Under the pieces are notes generated by a model. It was not told where the DNA came from. It saw only the letters and a program-made list of their open reading frames with translations, and ran no database searches. A program made the translations under genes and the position numbers. 64,000 nt of DNA from Eikenella halliae. Its GTDB lineage: Bacteria > Pseudomonadota > Gammaproteobacteria > Burkholderiales > Neisseriaceae. Shown one piece after another: positions 54,016 through 64,000 of this stretch; position 1 is the first letter of the stretch; the number at the start of each line of letters is the position of its first letter. The stretch lies in the NCBI RefSeq assembly GCF_001648475.1, contig NZ_LXSQ01000030.1:62001-126000 (forward strand). The letters run 5' to 3'.

Positions 54016-57000
54016 TCAGCCCAGCACCTTCCGTGCTGTAGCAAACATCCGATACCAGCCGGCCAGTTCGCTGTCGCGCCATTCTTCCGGCAGCCAGCTC
54101 ATTTGCGCGCTGCGGTACACCCGCTCCGGATGCGGCATCATGATGGTTACGCGGCCGTCGGCAGTGGTGACGGCGGCGATGGCATCGGGCGAGCCGTTGG
54201 GGTTGAGCGGGTAGGTTTGGGTGGGCTTGCCTTGGCCGTCGATATATTGCATGGCGGTTTTCAGGCTACCTGAAACTTGGTTTTCAGCTCGCCCCAAGTG
54301 GGTGAAATCGGCGCAGCCTTCGCCGTGGCTAACCACCACGGGCAGGCTGCTGCCCACCATATCGGCCAAAATCAGCGAGGGCGATTGCGGCACGCGCACC
54401 ATGCTCAGGCGGGCTTCAAACTGTTCGGATTCGTTGCGGCGGAACTTCGGCCAGCCCTCCGCGCCGGGGATGATTTCAGCCAGGTTGGCCATCATCTGGC
54501 AGCCGTTGCACACGCCGAGTGAGAGTGTGTCCGGCCTAGCGAAGAATTCGGCAAACTGGTCGCGCAGTTTGCTGTGGAACAGGATAGATTTCGCCCAGCC
54601 TTCGCCAGCACCCAGCACGTCGCCGTAGCTGAACCCGCCGCAGGCGGCCAGCATTTGGAAGGTGTCCAACTTCACGCGGCCTGCCATCAGGTCGGACATA
54701 TGCACATCGTAGGCATCGAAACCGGCGCGGGTGAAGGCGGCGGCCATTTCCACTTGGCCGTTCACGCCCTGCTCGCGCAGGATGGCGATTTTGGGTTTAG
54801 CCCCGCTGTTGATAAACGGCGCGGCAATATCCTGTTTCACATCAAAGCTTAAATCGGCAAACAGCCGGCTGAGTCCTTTGTCGGCCAGCAAGGCAAATTC
54901 GCTGTCGGCGCAGGCGGGATTGTCGCGCAGGCGTTGGATTTGGTGGGAGGTGGACTGCCAAGCGCGTTGCAAATCTACCAGGGGTTGGTCAAACAAAGTC
55001 TCCCCGTCATTCACAAGCGTGAAATTGCTGCCGCAATGCGCCTGTCCGATGCAGTAAACCGCGCTGCCCAAACCTTGTTTATCGAATGCCGCCATCACAT
55101 CGGCAAAATCCTGCTTCCGCACCTGCAATACCGCGCCCAGCTCTTCGTTGAATAAGGCAGTCAGATGGGCAAGCGGCAACACTTCTTCCACAATCGCGTT
55201 CGGCAGTTTGCGTTCCCATTCTTTAAACAGAACCTGCGCGTATTCATCGATATTCGCTTCCAAGCCGCTCCGACCGGCAAACGCCATTTCCGCCAGCGTG
55301 GCAAACAGACCGCCATCCGAACGGTCGTGGTAGGCCAGCAGTTTGCCTTCCTGCACCAGCTGCTGAATCACGTTGTAAAACTTTTTCAGGTAGCCTGCTT
55401 CGATGTCGGGTGCTTCACCGCCCAATTCGCCGTATACCTGCGTTAAGGCCGAGCCGCCCATGCGGGCTTTGCCCCGCCCCAAATCCACCAGCAGCAACAC
55501 GCTGTCTGCCACCGGCTTGATGTCGGGCGTAACCGTTTTGCGTACGTCCTGCACGGGGGCGAAGGCGGTGGCAATCAGGCTCAACGGCGACACCACGGAT
55601 TTTTTCTCCGCACCGTCCTGCCACACGGTCTTCATGGAAAGGCTGTCTTTGCCCACGGGGATGCTCACGCCGATTTCCCGGCACATCTGCGACACGGCTT
55701 CCACCGTGCGGTAGAGTTTCTCGTCTTCGCCCGCATTGCCGCAGGCAGCCATCCAGTTGGCAGAGAATTTGATGTTGCCGATATTGCCGATATTAACCGC
55801 CGCGATATTGGTAATGGCTTCGCCGATACACATCCTGCCCGAAGCGGGCGCGTCAAACAGCGCGACGGCGGGTTTTTCGCCCATGGCCATCGCTTCGCCG
55901 CGATGCGTATCGAAGCCCATGATGGTCACGGCGCAGTCGGCCACGGGGGTTTGCCAGCGGCCGACCATTTGGTCGCGGTGGGTCAAGCCGCCGACGGTGC
56001 GGTCGCCGATGGTAATCAGGAAGTTTTTCGCGGCCACGGCCGGCAGTTGCAATACGCGGTAAGCGGCTTCCTTCAAATCGATATGGCTACCTGAAAACGG
56101 TTTTTCAGGCTGCTGTTGCGTTTTATCGGTGCGTGTGGTTTTGGGCGGTTTGCCGAGCAATACGTTCAGCGGCAAATCCACGGGCTTGTTGGCAAACAAA
56201 TCGTCGCACACCTGCAAATGCCCGTCGTCGGTAGCCGTTCCGACCACGGCAAACGGGCAGCGCTCGCGTTCGCAAATGGCGCGGAAAGCATCCAAATCTT
56301 TTTCCAGAATCGACAATACATAACGCTCCTGCGCCTCGTTGCACCAGATTTGCAGCGGTGTCAGCCCGTGCTCTTCCAACGGCACATCGCGCAGCTTAAA
56401 TACCGCACCGCGCCCGGCATCGTTGACCAATTCGGGGAAGGCGTTGGACAAACCGCCCGCACCCACGTCGTGAATGGCGATAATCGGGTTGGCCGCGCCG
56501 AGCTGCCAGCAGCGGTCGATCACTTCTTGCGCACGCCGTTCGATTTCGGGGTTGCCGCGCTGCACGGAGTTGAAATCGAGCGAAGCATCGTTCGCACCCG
56601 TGTCCATAGACGAAGCCGCGCCGCCGCCCAAACCGATGAGCATGCCCGGCCCGCCGAGCTGCACCAACAGCGCGCCTGCGGGAATTTCGTGTTTATGCGT
56701 TTGTTCCGCCTGGATATTGCCCAAACCGCCGGCAATCATAACCGGCTTGTGGTAGCCGCGCATTTGGCCGTCAAACTCGGCTTCGAAGGTGCGGAAATAG
56801 CCCAACAGGTTCGGGCGGCCGAATTCATTATTGAACGCCGCGCCGCCGATGGGGGCTTCAATCATGATGTCGAGCGGGGAGGCGGTGTGGGCGGGCCTGC
56901 CGTAGCCGCCTTCCCAAGGCTGTTTCAAATCGGGGATATTGAGGTTGGAAACCGTATAGCCGGTGAGGCCGGCCTTGGGGCGAGCGCCGCGCCCGGTTGC

Positions 57001-57969
57001 GCCTTCGTCGCGGATTTCACCGCCCGCGCCCGTGGCCGCACCGGCAAACGGCGCAATCGCCGTGGGGTGGTTGTGCGTCTCCACCTTCATCAGGATATGG
57101 GTATCTTCTTCGTGGAAACGGTAGCCCTGATTGGCCGCCGCATCGGGATAAAAACGGGCGATTTTCGCGCCTTCGATTACCGAGGCGTTGTCCTTATACG
57201 CCACCACCGTGCCGGCCGGAGCGGCTTCGTGCGTGTCGCGAATCATGCGGAACAGCGATTTGGGCTGCTTTTCGCCGTTTAAGATAAAGTCGGCATTGAA
57301 GATTTTGTGGCGGCAGTGTTCGCTGTTGGCCTGCGCGAACATCATCAGTTCCACGTCAGACGGATTGCGTTTCAAAGCCCGATAATTGTCCAGCAGATAA
57401 TCGATTTCGTCGGGCGAAAGCGCCAATCCCAAGACGGCATTGGCTTTTTCCAGCGCGGCGCGGCCGCCTGAAAGCACGTCCACCGTGTCAAACGTTCGCG
57501 CTTCGGGGCGGGCGAACAATTTGGCGGCCGCCTGAAAATCGGGCAGCACCGATTCGGTCATGCGGTCGTGCAGCAAAGCCGCCCATTGCTGTTTCTGCAC
57601 TTCGGAAAGGCTACCTGAAAGCCACACTGCCATGCCGCGTTCGATGCGCCGGATTGGGGTGAAGCCGCAGTTTTTCGCAATTTCCGTGGCTTTGGACGCC
57701 CAAGGCGAAATCGTGCCGATGCGCGGCGTGATGAGAAACAGATGCAGGCTACCTGAAGACTGCGGCAACTCCGATGCCACTTGCCCCGCCAGCAAGGCTT
57801 CCAACTTTTCCGCATCTGCCGCATTCAAGTGTTCGGCGCAATCGGCAAAATACCAATATTCGCTGCGGATTTCGGCTTCAGGTAGCCCCAAGGCAGCAGC
57901 TTTTTGCAGCAGTTTTTCAACACGGAAACCGGAGAGGGCGCGCTCGCCGCGCAGGAAGAGGATAGGCAT
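54016..57969 (-). CDS. purL: phosphoribosylformylglycinamidine synthase PurL
   Basis: Large single-chain FGAM synthase of purine synthesis; 1317 residues from ATG 57969, normal for the proteobacterial type. An N-terminal PurS-like part is followed by two PurM-like ATP domains ([46 protein letters not shown]) and a C-terminal glutaminase with the nucleophile in [11 protein letters not shown]. The frame upstream to 58101 overlaps the divergent glnB start and is unlikely used. Besides Eikenella words it contains near-Neisseria words (GGCCGCCTGAA at 57463 and 57526), hinting at mosaic origin. Confidence 0.96.
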   Translation of the reverse strand: MPILFLRGERALSGFRVEKLLQKAAALGLPEAEIRSEYWYFADCAEHLNAADAEKLEALLAGQVASELPQSSGSLHLFLITPRIGTISPWASKATEIAKNCGFTPIRRIERGMAVWLSGSLSEVQKQQWAALLHDRMTESVLPDFQAAAKLFARPEARTFDTVDVLSGGRAALEKANAVLGLALSPDEIDYLLDNYRALKRNPSDVELMMFAQANSEHCRHKIFNADFILNGEKQPKSLFRMIRDTHEAAPAGTVVAYKDNASVIEGAKIARFYPDAAANQGYRFHEEDTHILMKVETHNHPTAIAPFAGAATGAGGEIRDEGATGRGARPKAGLTGYTVSNLNIPDLKQPWEGGYGRPAHTASPLDIMIEAPIGGAAFNNEFGRPNLLGYFRTFEAEFDGQMRGYHKPVMIAGGLGNIQAEQTHKHEIPAGALLVQLGGPGMLIGLGGGAASSMDTGANDASLDFNSVQRGNPEIERRAQEVIDRCWQLGAANPIIAIHDVGAGGLSNAFPELVNDAGRGAVFKLRDVPLEEHGLTPLQIWCNEAQERYVLSILEKDLDAFRAICERERCPFAVVGTATDDGHLQVCDDLFANKPVDLPLNVLLGKPPKTTRTDKTQQQPEKPFSGSHIDLKEAAYRVLQLPAVAAKNFLITIGDRTVGGLTHRDQMVGRWQTPVADCAVTIMGFDTHRGEAMAMGEKPAVALFDAPASGRMCIGEAITNIAAVNIGNIGNIKFSANWMAACGNAGEDEKLYRTVEAVSQMCREIGVSIPVGKDSLSMKTVWQDGAEKKSVVSPLSLIATAFAPVQDVRKTVTPDIKPVADSVLLLVDLGRGKARMGGSALTQVYGELGGEAPDIEAGYLKKFYNVIQQLVQEGKLLAYHDRSDGGLFATLAEMAFAGRSGLEANIDEYAQVLFKEWERKLPNAIVEEVLPLAHLTALFNEELGAVLQVRKQDFADVMAAFDKQGLGSAVYCIGQAHCGSNFTLVNDGETLFDQPLVDLQRAWQSTSHQIQRLRDNPACADSEFALLADKGLSRLFADLSFDVKQDIAAPFINSGAKPKIAILREQGVNGQVEMAAAFTRAGFDAYDVHMSDLMAGRVKLDTFQMLAACGGFSYGDVLGAGEGWAKSILFHSKLRDQFAEFFARPDTLSLGVCNGCQMMANLAEIIPGAEGWPKFRRNESEQFEARLSMVRVPQSPSLILADMVGSSLPVVVSHGEGCADFTHLGRAENQVSGSLKTAMQYIDGQGKPTQTYPLNPNGSPDAIAAVTTADGRVTIMMPHPERVYRSAQMSWLPEEWRDSELAGWYRMFATARKVLG

Positions 57970-58052
57970 GGGCAGACTCGCATGAGAGGGGTTGGGAAAG
58001 GCGCGATTATACGCCAAATCTGCCCCGTCCTGTCGGCGGAACGGGCGATTGA

Positions 58053-58445
<393 letters not shown>

Positions 58446-58463
58446 GCTCTTGCAGCGGCAAAC

Positions 58464-58508
58464 AAAGGCTACCTGAAAAACAGAAATCCGGTTTTCAGGT
58501 AGCCTTTT
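58464..58508. terminator. DUS-pair hairpin after glnB
   Basis: AAAGGCTACCTGAAAAAC and GGTTTTCAGGTAGCCTTTT inverted around a short loop, followed by a T-run. A third word (58533) and a one-base variant TTTCAGGTAGTCT (58597) follow in the 255-base gap to ppc. Confidence 0.85.
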
Positions 58509-58700
58509 CCCTATTTTCCTCCCGCCCCGCAGAGGCTACCTGAAAATAGCAACAGGCAGGCAAAACAGAATACGGGCCGTACGGCTCCGGTAAGTTTCAG
58601 GTAGTCTCCTCCCCGCCCCGCGTTTGCCGTTTTCCCCCGATTGGGTGTAGATTCCCATCCCAACGCTTTTCTATTTCAAAAATCCGCAAAGGAATACCCC

Positions 58701-61409
58701 ATGATGCCCGAACCTTCCGGCCAACACCCCTACAAAGACGCGCCGCTCTTCGACGACGTTGCCTTCCTCACCGGCGCGCTGCAAACCGTGCTGGCCGCGC
58801 AAACCGACCGCCCCGTGCAAGAAGCCGTGGCCGCGCTGCTGGGCGGCGAAGCACCGCAAGACGTGGTGTCGCGCAGCCTGCCGCAGCTCAACGACCAACA
58901 GCTGGAAGACCTCATCCGCGCCTGCGGCCTGTTTGCGCAAATCCTCAATATTGCCGAAGACGCCCACCACCAACGCCGCCGCCAGGCGCACAGCCAAACC
59001 CGCGACAACGCCAAATCCACCTTCGGCCACACCCTTGCCTTGCTGCAACAGCAAGGCGTGAGCGCTGAAGCCTTGCAGCAGCAGCTGAACCACACCGAAG
59101 TGGCCGCTGTGCTTACCGCGCACCCCACCGAAGTGCAGCGCCAAACCATCCTCACCCTGCACCGCCAAATCCGCAACTTGCTCGACCAACGCGCCAACCA
59201 GGCCGGGCAAAACGAAGAACGCTTGCAGCAGCAGGTGCAAACCATGCTGTGGACGCTGTGGCAAACCAATGAAAACCGCCATTTCAAAATCACGGTGGCC
59301 GACGAAATCAGCAACGGCATCATGTATTTCCCGCTCAGCTTCTTCAGCGCCGTGCCCGGCGTATACCGCAAGCTGGAGGCCGCTCTTCAGGTAGCCTACC
59401 CACACACCCGCCTACCCAATGTGCTGCACATCGGCGGCTGGATCGGCGGCGACCGCGACGGCAACCCTTTCGTTTCCGCCGACACCCTGCGCACCGCTTT
59501 CGCCCAACAGGCCAGCGCCGTGTTCCGCTTCTACCGCAGCCAGCTCTACAAACTGTATGAAGAATTGCCGATGTCGGTTCGGCGCGTAAACGTGAGCCCC
59601 GAAGTGTTGGCTTTGTCGGCCAAATCGCCCGACACCGAACGCGCCCGCGAAGAAGAACCCTACCGCCGCGCCCTGGCCTACATCCTCGCCCGCACCGTGG
59701 CCACCGCCCACCGTTTCGGCAGCGGACTGGGCAGCCGGTTCGGCCTGCTCGAACCGTATAATACGGTTGAAGAATTTTTAGCCGACCTGCACACCGTACA
59801 CGCTTCCTTGTGCGCCAACGGCGGCCGCCCGCTGGCCGACGGCCGCCTGGCCGACCTGATCCGTGCCGCTTCCGTGTTCCGCTTTTATCTGATGCCGCTA
59901 GATTTGCGCCAACACGCCCAAAAGCATATCGACGTGGTGGCCGGGCTCTTTGCCGCTGCCGGTTTGGAAGACTTCGCTGCGCTAAACGAAACCGAACGCG
60001 AACGCGTGCTGCTGCGCGAACTGTCTTCCCCGCGCCCGCTCTACAGCCCGTTTGCCCGATACAGCGAAGATACCGAACACGAGCTGGCCATCTTCCGCGC
60101 CGCGGCCGAAATTAAAGCGCAATTCGGCGAGGAAGCCATCCGCCAAAGCATCATCTCCAATGCCGAAAACGTGAGCGAAATGCTGGCCTTGGCCTTGATT
60201 ATGAAAGAAACCGGCCTGTTGCGCCTAAACACCGAAGGGCTACCTGAAAGCCGGCTCAATATCGTGCCGCTGTTTGAAACCATCGAAGCGCTGCAAGACT
60301 GCATCGGCGTGATGGATCATCTTTTCTCCCTGCCGTGGTACCGCCACCTGCTCGCCGGCCGCAGCAATATTCAGGAAATTATGCTCGGCTATTCCGACAG
60401 CAATAAAGACGGCGGTTATGTAACCAGCCAATGGGTGCTGTATCAAGCCGAGCAGGCTTTGGTGAAACTGTTTGCCAAACACCAAGTGCGCCTGCGCCTG
60501 TTCCACGGGCGCGGCGGCAGCGTGGGGCGTGGCGGCGGCCCTTCCTACGAAGCCGTACTGGCACAACCCGCCGGCAGCGTGGCCGGGCAAATCCGTATCA
60601 CCGAGCAGGGTGAAGTCATCACCGCCAAATACGCCGATGCCGACAACGCCGAGCGCAACCTCGAAACCTTGGTGGCCGCCGCGCTGGAAGCCAGCCTGCT
60701 GCCGCACCGCACCGAAGAGCCCGATGCCGCGCTGATGCAGTCGCTCTCCGATGCCGCCTTCGCCTACTACCGCGAGCTCATCACCCATCCCGATTTCGTG
60801 GGCTATTTCCTGCAAACCAGCCCGATTAACGAAATCGCCAGCCTCAACATCGGCAGCCGCCCCGCCAGCCGCAAAACCCTGGCGCGGATACAGGATTTGC
60901 GCGCCATTCCCTGGGTGTTCTCCTGGACGCAAAACCGCCTGATGCTGCCTGCCTGGTACGGCTTCGGCAGCGCGGTCGAACAGCTCTTGCGCGACAACCC
61001 GACCAACCTCGAACGCCTGCACCATATGGTGCGGCACAGCGCCTTCTTCCAAGCCATGCTCTCCAATATGGAGCAAGTGATGGCCAAAGCGGATTTGGAC
61101 ATCGCCCGCGCCTACGTCGGCCTGGCCGACCAGCCGCAGGCCGCCCAAGCCATGTTTGAGCGCATTGCAGGCGAGTTCGAACGCAGCCGCCGCGCCCTGC
61201 TGCAGCTGACCGGGCACGACCAGCTGCTGGCCGACAACCGCAGCCTCGCCCGCTCCCTCGCCCTGCGCATTCCCTACCTGAACGCGCTCAACTGGCTTCA
61301 GGTAGCCCTGCTCGCCCGCCTGCGCCAGTACCCGGGCAACCCGCAGCTCGTCCACCTGATCCACCTCACCATCAACGGCGTGGCACAAGGCTTGCGCAAT
61401 ACGGGCTAA
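58701..61409 (+). CDS. ppc: phosphoenolpyruvate carboxylase
   Basis: Converts phosphoenolpyruvate and bicarbonate to oxaloacetate to refill the TCA cycle. From ATG 58701 (AAAGGAA site) it has 902 residues. Motifs: [14 protein letters not shown] with the catalytic His, [35 protein letters not shown] and the C-terminal QGLRNTG. Full length, no defects seen. Uptake words occur in frame at several points (for example 59387, 60239 and 61298). Confidence 0.97.
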   Translation: MMPEPSGQHPYKDAPLFDDVAFLTGALQTVLAAQTDRPVQEAVAALLGGEAPQDVVSRSLPQLNDQQLEDLIRACGLFAQILNIAEDAHHQRRRQAHSQTRDNAKSTFGHTLALLQQQGVSAEALQQQLNHTEVAAVLTAHPTEVQRQTILTLHRQIRNLLDQRANQAGQNEERLQQQVQTMLWTLWQTNENRHFKITVADEISNGIMYFPLSFFSAVPGVYRKLEAALQVAYPHTRLPNVLHIGGWIGGDRDGNPFVSADTLRTAFAQQASAVFRFYRSQLYKLYEELPMSVRRVNVSPEVLALSAKSPDTERAREEEPYRRALAYILARTVATAHRFGSGLGSRFGLLEPYNTVEEFLADLHTVHASLCANGGRPLADGRLADLIRAASVFRFYLMPLDLRQHAQKHIDVVAGLFAAAGLEDFAALNETERERVLLRELSSPRPLYSPFARYSEDTEHELAIFRAAAEIKAQFGEEAIRQSIISNAENVSEMLALALIMKETGLLRLNTEGLPESRLNIVPLFETIEALQDCIGVMDHLFSLPWYRHLLAGRSNIQEIMLGYSDSNKDGGYVTSQWVLYQAEQALVKLFAKHQVRLRLFHGRGGSVGRGGGPSYEAVLAQPAGSVAGQIRITEQGEVITAKYADADNAERNLETLVAAALEASLLPHRTEEPDAALMQSLSDAAFAYYRELITHPDFVGYFLQTSPINEIASLNIGSRPASRKTLARIQDLRAIPWVFSWTQNRLMLPAWYGFGSAVEQLLRDNPTNLERLHHMVRHSAFFQAMLSNMEQVMAKADLDIARAYVGLADQPQAAQAMFERIAGEFERSRRALLQLTGHDQLLADNRSLARSLALRIPYLNALNWLQVALLARLRQYPGNPQLVHLIHLTINGVAQGLRNTG

Positions 61410-61436
61410 CCTCTTTCCTACAAACGGCAGACAAGA

Positions 61437-61470
61437 AAAAGGCTACCTGAAAATTTCAGGTAGCCTTTTC
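61437..61470. terminator. DUS-pair bidirectional terminator, ppc / tRNA
   Basis: AAAAAGGCTACCTGAAA and TTTCAGGTAGCCTTTTC with almost no loop. It lies between the ppc stop and the minus-strand tRNA 3' end, and can end both. Confidence 0.85.
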
Positions 61471-61474
61471 ATCA

Positions 61475-61549
61475 TGGCCCCGCCGACAGGAATCGAACCT
61501 GTATTTTACGCTTAGGAGGCATACGTTCTATCCATTGAACTACGGCGAG
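61475..61549 (-). tRNA. tRNA-Arg (CCU anticodon)
   Basis: A 75-nt tRNA including encoded CCA. The acceptor stem CTCGCCG pairs with CGGCGGG (one G-U), the D arm is GTTC/GAAC, and the anticodon stem TATGC/GCGTA holds loop CTCCTAA with anticodon CCT reading AGG. The T arm is ACAGG-TTCGATT-CCTGT. All positions fold without mismatch beyond wobble pairs. Confidence 0.96.
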
Positions 61550-61568
61550 AAATACTCAAACTTTCCAA

Positions 61569-62015
61569 TCAAACTTTTCCGGCAATAAGCGACAAAATCC
61601 CCGCGGCAATCAGCGGCCCCACCGGAATGCCGCCCAAAAACGCCACGCCGATAATCGTACCCAGCAGCAGGCCGGTTACCAACACTGGCTGCTCGCTCAT
61701 CAGCGGTACGCCGCGCCCGGCCAGCCAGGCCACCAATATGCCCGCCAACACCGCCGCCAGCATTTTCCAGCTCATCAAACCGGCCAAACCGGGAAACTGG
61801 ATTCTACCCGACACCAGCGGGCTGAGCACGCCGATGGTGAGCAAAATGATGCCGGCTTGAATGCCGTATTGTTCGGCCAGCGGGATATAGCGCGCCAGCA
61901 CGGTTTGCTGCATCAGGAGCAACACGGTGGCCGAGATAGTGATGGATTGGTTGTTGCTGAGCACGCCCAGCAAAATCAGCAGCACCAAAAACAGCGGGAT
62001 AACATTCAGATGCAA
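61569..62015 (-). CDS. DUF441 (YeaL-like) membrane protein
   Basis: A 148-residue inner membrane protein with four or so hydrophobic segments ([66 protein letters not shown]). The [12 protein letters not shown] end and LSPLVSGRI are typical of DUF441. Function unknown. It lies between ispB and the tRNA, 23 bases after the ispB stop. Confidence 0.9.
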   Translation of the reverse strand: MHLNVIPLFLVLLILLGVLSNNQSITISATVLLLMQQTVLARYIPLAEQYGIQAGIILLTIGVLSPLVSGRIQFPGLAGLMSWKMLAAVLAGILVAWLAGRGVPLMSEQPVLVTGLLLGTIIGVAFLGGIPVGPLIAAGILSLIAGKV

Positions 62016-62038
62016 TTATATATTCCCGAAAAAGGCCG

Positions 62039-63013
62039 CTATGATACACGCGCCAGCGACTCTTCGGCAAGCTGCCGCATCGCTTGCGACACTTCATTAT
62101 CCGGCAGTGCGGCCAGACAGGATAAAGCCTCGTCCACCGCCTTGCGCGCCTCGCTCACGCAATAGGCCAGCGCATCGGATTGCACCACATGGGCATGAAT
62201 CTGCTCGAAATAGCTGCGGTCGGCGTGCTCCAAGGCGTGGCGCACGGCGTCGGCCACCGGCGGCTCGGCATTTTGCATCAGGTAAATCAGCGGCAGGGTC
62301 GGCTTGCCTTCGGCCAAATCGTCGCCCACGTTTTTGCCGATTTCTTCGATGTTGCCGGAATAATCCAACACGTCATCGATAATCTGAAAGGCGGTGCCGA
62401 TGTGGCGTCCGTAGTCTTTCAGCGCGGTTTCCTGCTCGGGCGTGGCACCGGCCAAAATCGCGCCCACCTGTGCGGCGGCTTCAAACAATTTGGCAGTTTT
62501 GTATTGGATTACCTGCACATATTCGACTTCGGTGATGTTGGTATTGCCGATATTCATCAGCTGCAACACTTCGCCCTCGGCAATGATGTTGGTGGCATCG
62601 GCCATCACATCTAAAATCTTGAGGCTACCTGAAGACACCATCAGCTGGAAGGCGCGGGTGTAGAGAAAATCGCCCACCAACACGGCAGCAGCGTTGCCAA
62701 ACATATTGTTTGCCGTTTTCCGGCCACGCCGCAGCTCGCTCTCGTCCACCACATCGTCATGCAGCAGGGTGGAGGTGTGGATGAATTCCACCATCGCCGC
62801 CAGCGCGTAGAGCGGGTCTTCATCGTAGCCCAACACCTTGCCGGAAAGGATGGTGAGGATGGGGCGCAAACGCTTGCCGCCGGCGCTGATGATGTAGCGC
62901 CCGATTTGCGAAATCAGCGCCACTTCCGATTGCACCGCGCGCTCAATCACCGCATTAACGCGGCTCAAATCGCGAGGCAGGTGTTGCTGGAAATAAGGCA
63001 GGTGTTCAAGCAT
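62039..63013 (-). CDS. ispB: octaprenyl diphosphate synthase IspB
   Basis: Makes the C40 side chain of ubiquinone that UbiA (8.4-9.3 kb) attaches. The 324-residue protein has GGKRLRP, the first Asp-rich motif DDVVD at residues 86-90, and the second in IIDDVLDYSG. The small residues before the first motif (LL) allow a long product. A DUF441 gene follows closely and may be in the same transcript. Confidence 0.95.
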   Translation of the reverse strand: MLEHLPYFQQHLPRDLSRVNAVIERAVQSEVALISQIGRYIISAGGKRLRPILTILSGKVLGYDEDPLYALAAMVEFIHTSTLLHDDVVDESELRRGRKTANNMFGNAAAVLVGDFLYTRAFQLMVSSGSLKILDVMADATNIIAEGEVLQLMNIGNTNITEVEYVQVIQYKTAKLFEAAAQVGAILAGATPEQETALKDYGRHIGTAFQIIDDVLDYSGNIEEIGKNVGDDLAEGKPTLPLIYLMQNAEPPVADAVRHALEHADRSYFEQIHAHVVQSDALAYCVSEARKAVDEALSCLAALPDNEVSQAMRQLAEESLARVS

Positions 63014-63393
63014 GGTGATGTGCGGCTTTGTATGGTTATCGGCATAAGGCCAAAGCGCTGACTCCTTCCTAGCTGCGTGAAGAAATAACCGCTTTGGCTA
63101 TACGGCCGGGCAAACGCACCGGCCAAACAGGGGCGGCATTATAGCAGCCTTATGGGCAAACTGCCTATTTCCGCCCTGCCCCGCAGGCTACCTGAAAACA
63201 CAGTTTCAACGAAGCGGCACAATATTTTGCCTGACCGAAGCCGTACTTCTCCCGGGGCTGCCATCCCGCACCGCCGTTTTCAACCCGCTTCAAATCGCCT
63301 AAAGGCTACCTGAAAACCCAAACCGCAGCTTTCAGGTAGCCTTCTATGTTAAAATCCGCCGATTTTAATCTAACGGCATTTTAAGGAACACTC
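63014..63393. other. 380-base divergent promoter gap with uptake words
   Basis: Region between the divergent ispB and ychF. It holds one uptake word at 63185 and an inverted pair at 63303-63342 (AAAGGCTACCTGAAAA ... TTTCAGGTAGCCTT). It also has a TTTCAACGAAG word related to the sequence next to other uptake words. No gene, RNA or clear operator was found. Confidence 0.6.
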
Positions 63394-64000
63394 ATGAGCA
63401 TGAAATGCGGCATCGTCGGCCTGCCCAACGTCGGCAAATCCACCCTCTTTAACGCGCTGACCCAATCGGGTATCGAAGCGGCGAACTATCCCTTCTGCAC
63501 CATCGAACCCAATGTCGGCATCGTCGAAGTGCCCGACCCGCGCATGGCGGAGTTGGCGAAAATCGTCAATCCGCAAAAAATGCAGCCCGCCATTGTGGAA
63601 TTTGTGGACATCGCAGGCTTGGTCGCCGGCGCGAGCAAAGGCGAAGGCTTGGGCAACCAGTTCCTCGCCAACATCCGCGAAACCGACGCCATCGTGAACG
63701 TCGTGCGCTGCTTTGACGACGATAACATCGTCCACGTTTCCGGCAAAGTCGATCCGATTGCCGATATCGAAACCATCGGCACCGAACTGGCCTTGGCCGA
63801 CCTCGCCAGCGTGGAAAAAGCCGTTGTGCGCGAAGAAAAACGCGCCCGCTCAGGCGACAAAGACGCGCAAAAACTGGTGGAACTGTGCAAAAAAATCCTG
63901 CCGCACCTCAACGAAGGCAAGCCCGTGCGCTCGCTCGACTTAGAAGCGGAAGAGCTCGCCATGCTCAAACCGCTGTTCCTGCTGACCGCCAAACCCGCCA
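63394..64000 (+). CDS. ychF: redox-regulated ATPase YchF, 3' end beyond window
   Basis: Obg-family nucleotide-binding protein that prefers ATP and binds ribosomes and the proteasome-like machinery. About 202 of roughly 363 residues are visible. Walker A is GLPNVGKST near the N-terminus, and [20 protein letters not shown] covers G3. The start is ATG 63394 behind AAGGAAC, or ATG 63400. No uptake word lies in the visible part. Confidence 0.95.
   Translation, partial: MSMKCGIVGLPNVGKSTLFNALTQSGIEAANYPFCTIEPNVGIVEVPDPRMAELAKIVNPQKMQPAIVEFVDIAGLVAGASKGEGLGNQFLANIRETDAIVNVVRCFDDDNIVHVSGKVDPIADIETIGTELALADLASVEKAVVREEKRARSGDKDAQKLVELCKKILPHLNEGKPVRSLDLEAEELAMLKPLFLLTAKPA

Overview
This window looks like a chromosome segment of an Eikenella species (Neisseriaceae, Betaproteobacteria), close to Eikenella corrodens. 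The main evidence is the 12-base DNA uptake sequence AGGCTACCTGAA (the Eikenella dialect), present in dozens of copies. It sits inside genes, singly between genes, and as inverted pairs that form terminator hairpins. Six Correia-type elements (about 104-106 bp, TATAGTG...CACTATA ends), neisserial-style enzymes and high GC with AT-poor third codon positions agree with this.

Layout. 1-4.6 kb: a DNA phosphorothioation (Dnd) island, dndC - small protein - dndD - dndE-like (cut by the window edge) on the minus strand. Opposite it are an XRE regulator and a free-standing protein that resembles a sulfur-binding (SBD) domain. The shared intergenic region holds two copies of a palindromic operator. 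This island has no perfect Eikenella uptake sequence, but dndD carries uptake words of the Neisseria and Simonsiella dialects. 4.6-10.1 kb: rbgA, a 39/40-bp tandem repeat, ptsN-hprK-rapZ, ubiA, ubiC. 10.1-17.6 kb: sixA-like phosphatase, a HEAT-like protein ending inside a Correia element, a DUF1232 protein, panC, ftsK, an MHS-family transporter. 17.6-23.6 kb: TonB-dependent receptor and a divergent permease-ATPase-binding-protein system for ferric siderophore or a related metal chelate. 23.7-26.1 kb: Mth938-like protein, homoserine dehydrogenase, a small membrane-anchored protein. 26.1-30.4 kb: gldA and the ferrous iron locus feoA(frameshifted)-feoB-Cys-rich small protein, ringed by uptake words of a Kingella dialect (AAGCAGCCTGCA). 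30.6-35.4 kb: trpB, queA, an AsmA-family protein. 35.9-36.9 kb: two complementary bacterioferritin subunits. 37.4-48.1 kb: DeoR regulator, panB, SIMPL protein, phosphohexomutase, a von Willebrand A lipoprotein-like secreted protein, a PPOX-family protein, a rhodanese-like phosphatase-fold protein, SMI1-like orphan, NfeD-SPFH pair. 48.3 kb: an array of seven tandem uptake sequences. 48.5-64 kb: yfgM-hisS, bioA-bioD separated by a Correia element, two SMI1/KNR4-like proteins, purL, glnB, ppc, tRNA-Arg(CCU), a DUF441 protein, ispB, and the start of ychF.

Together the genes are mostly core metabolism (pantothenate, biotin, ubiquinone, purine, tryptophan) and iron handling (siderophore uptake, Feo, bacterioferritin). 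The accessory content consists of the Dnd defence/modification island, the imported-looking gldA-feo segment and scattered immunity-like orphans. The best candidates for something new are the Dnd island with its separate SBD-like protein, the mixed uptake-sequence dialects marking transfer, and the tandem uptake-sequence array.
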